Assembly: GCA_016844565.1 (NCBI GenBank)
Contig: JAENJB010000145.1
Location: forward strand, 1 to 5,688
Direction of reading: 5' to 3'
DNA from: Dehalococcoidia bacterium
GTDB taxonomy: Bacteria; Chloroflexota; Dehalococcoidia; JAENJB01
DNA length: 5,688 nucleotides
Positions 4,671-5,688 of this stretch are shown in pieces; the stretch's first letter is position 1; each line of letters starts with the position of its first letter. The notes under the pieces were generated by a model that did not search any database, had not been told where the DNA came from, and worked only from the letters and a program-made list of their open reading frames with translations. The translations under genes and the position numbers were made by a program.

Positions 4671-5443
4671 TACGCCGCCAGCCCCGCCAGGTGAAATGCG
4701 TGATCCTTAAGCCACCTGTTATGTTCGCGCCACCCGGGGCAGTGCCGTTCCACCAGCTGCCAGAACATCTTCGAGTGATTCATCTCCTTAAGGTGGGCCA
4801 GCTCATGGACAACCACGTAGTCCACCACCGCCTCCGGCGCCATGATGAGCTTCCAGTTGAAACTGAGACCGCCTGCACGGGAGCAGCTACCCCAGCGGGT
4901 CCTCTGCCCACGAATGCCGAGCCGCCTCCAGGCGACGCCCAGTCCGGCGCCCAGTCTGCTGACCTTCTCCCCCATCATGCGGCCAGCCTCGGCCCGGTAC
5001 CACCCCTCCAGCGCAGCGGCCAGCCCATCGGCGCCCGACGGGAGGCAGACTAACAGCCTGTCCCCCTCCACGCTCACGCTCCCACTACCATTCTCAGATC
5101 CCGATGGCATCGGGACCACCTCCAGCTCCCGGCCGAGATAGGAAACGGTACCGCCGGCGCTTAGAGGCTTGTCGCTTGCAACTCGCCGGACCCGCCGGCA
5201 CCGGGTCAGCGTTTTCAGTATCCACCGCTGCTTCCTGCTCAGCAGGTCGGAGATGCCGTCTGACTTGTAGTGCCTGGGGATGACGACGATGAGGCCGGTC
5301 TCCGGTTTCACCTCCAGCCGGACATATCTCGCCCTGGGACTGCGCTTGATGGTGTAGGATATCGTCTGGCCGCCGATGATGGCTTCGCCCGCAAGCATCC
5401 CGCGGCTAGGTCGAACGCGCACAGGCTTACGAATCGTCCGCAT
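4670..5443 (-). CDS. YgjP/DUF45-family (M48-like) zinc metallopeptidase
   Basis: This 257-residue soluble protein has the YgjP-like metallopeptidase domain. The zinc site is H213-E-L-A-H217 with E214 as catalytic base. H223 in NHSKMFW is the probable third ligand. The family hallmarks RWGSCS (183-188), the NWKLIMAP strand (196-203), and CPGWREHNRWLKDH near the end are all present. The N-terminal half (~22-135) is the usual beta-rich region with RSPRARYVRLEV. The physiological substrate of this family is not known to me. The start is uncertain. The ATG at 5443 overlaps the upstream gene by 17 bp and has AGAAGG directly abutting it, which is too close for a good site. GTG codon 8 (5420-5422) lies 4 bases past the upstream stop and would fit reinitiation, and Met16 (5396-5398) also precedes the conserved domain. 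The overlap suggests translation coupled to the OST-HTH gene. The TAG stop sits at the edge of a repeat. Confidence 0.88.
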   Translation of the reverse strand: MRTIRKPVRVRPSRGMLAGEAIIGGQTISYTIKRSPRARYVRLEVKPETGLIVVIPRHYKSDGISDLLSRKQRWILKTLTRCRRVRRVASDKPLSAGGTVSYLGRELEVVPMPSGSENGSGSVSVEGDRLLVCLPSGADGLAAALEGWYRAEAGRMMGEKVSRLGAGLGVAWRRLGIRGQRTRWGSCSRAGGLSFNWKLIMAPEAVVDYVVVHELAHLKEMNHSKMFWQLVERHCPGWREHNRWLKDHAFHLAGLAA

Positions 5444-5687
5444 CCTTCTGTTGACCTGTCAGCGCCACTAACCACGTCGGCGGCCTATTTGAATTATCTC
5501 GTTTGAGAGCAAATGTCTGCGGATAGCTGCGGATGAGCGACACCAGCCGGGCGTGACCGTACGTCCGGGGGTCGAACGCCGGGTCCAATTGGCGAAGAGC
5601 GGAGCCCAGCGCCGACAGATGGACCCATTCCTCTTCCTTCGCAACCAGCTCGAACCCCTGGACAAGAAGGCGCACCAGTTCAGGTGC
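5427..5687 (-). CDS. C-terminal OST-HTH/LOTUS domain of a probable NYN-domain protein (5' partial)
   Basis: The frame is open to the right edge, so only the last 86 residues are seen and the start lies outside. The core reads LVAKEEEWVHLSALGSALRQ, then DPAFDPRTYGHARLVSLIRSY, then PPTWLVAL. This is the OST-HTH/LOTUS winged-helix pattern (W-V-x-LSALGS, FDPRTYG, L-LIR). In bacteria this domain usually sits at the C-terminus of NYN/LabA-like (DUF88) proteins with a PIN-like nuclease fold, where it is thought to bind RNA. That N-terminal domain is an inference here because it is outside the window. The gene ends in TAA at 5427-5429, 14 bases inside the first possible start of the downstream peptidase, so the two are probably in one operon. 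Confidence 0.8.
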   Translation of the reverse strand, partial: APELVRLLVQGFELVAKEEEWVHLSALGSALRQLDPAFDPRTYGHARLVSLIRSYPQTFALKRDNSNRPPTWLVALTGQQKDADDS

Positions 5688-5688
5688 T

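Overview
The window (about 60% G+C) holds three plus-strand genes followed by three minus-strand genes, with convergence near 3000. I recognise a plus-strand methylenetetrahydrofolate (methylene-THF) reductase cluster. It contains the 3' part of a GltD-like FAD oxidoreductase fused to a 2[4Fe-4S] ferredoxin and an MvhD-type domain, then metV, then metF. On the minus strand are a 12-helix MFS exporter, a YgjP/DUF45 (M48-like) zinc metallopeptidase and the C-terminal OST-HTH/LOTUS domain of a protein that runs off the right edge.

The metV-metF pair with an electron-transfer flavoprotein/Fe-S partner points to an anaerobe that uses the methyl (Eastern) branch of the Wood-Ljungdahl pathway. Together with the base composition and the abundant TGTCATT-bounded intergenic repeats, my best guess is a subsurface Chloroflexota of the Dehalococcoidia type. 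This is inference from memory; no marker gene in the window fixes the phylum.

Layout: 2-886 fused electron-transfer protein (5' end missing); 887-1113 spacer with repeat element A; 1114-1848 metV; 1849-2073 spacer with element B; 2074-2991 metF; 2992-3133 spacer with element C between convergent genes; 3134-4354 MFS gene (minus); 4355-4669 spacer with composite element D; 4670-5443 YgjP-like peptidase (minus); 5427-5687 OST-HTH protein (minus, partial), which overlaps the peptidase start by 17 bp.

The three plus-strand genes can be read as one redox unit. NAD(P)H or another donor would reduce the FAD protein, electrons would pass through its Fe-S and MvhD-like domains to the Fe-S/zinc protein MetV, and then to the flavin of MetF, which makes 5-methyl-THF. 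Each of the four spacers longer than 100 bp is largely taken up by one element bounded by TGTCATT...AATGACA inverted ends, and G/A-rich hairpin repeats abut the metV and metF start codons and appear to provide their ribosome binding sites. I did not find a clearly new defence or enzymatic system. The repeats and the fused electron-input protein are the parts most worth a second look.
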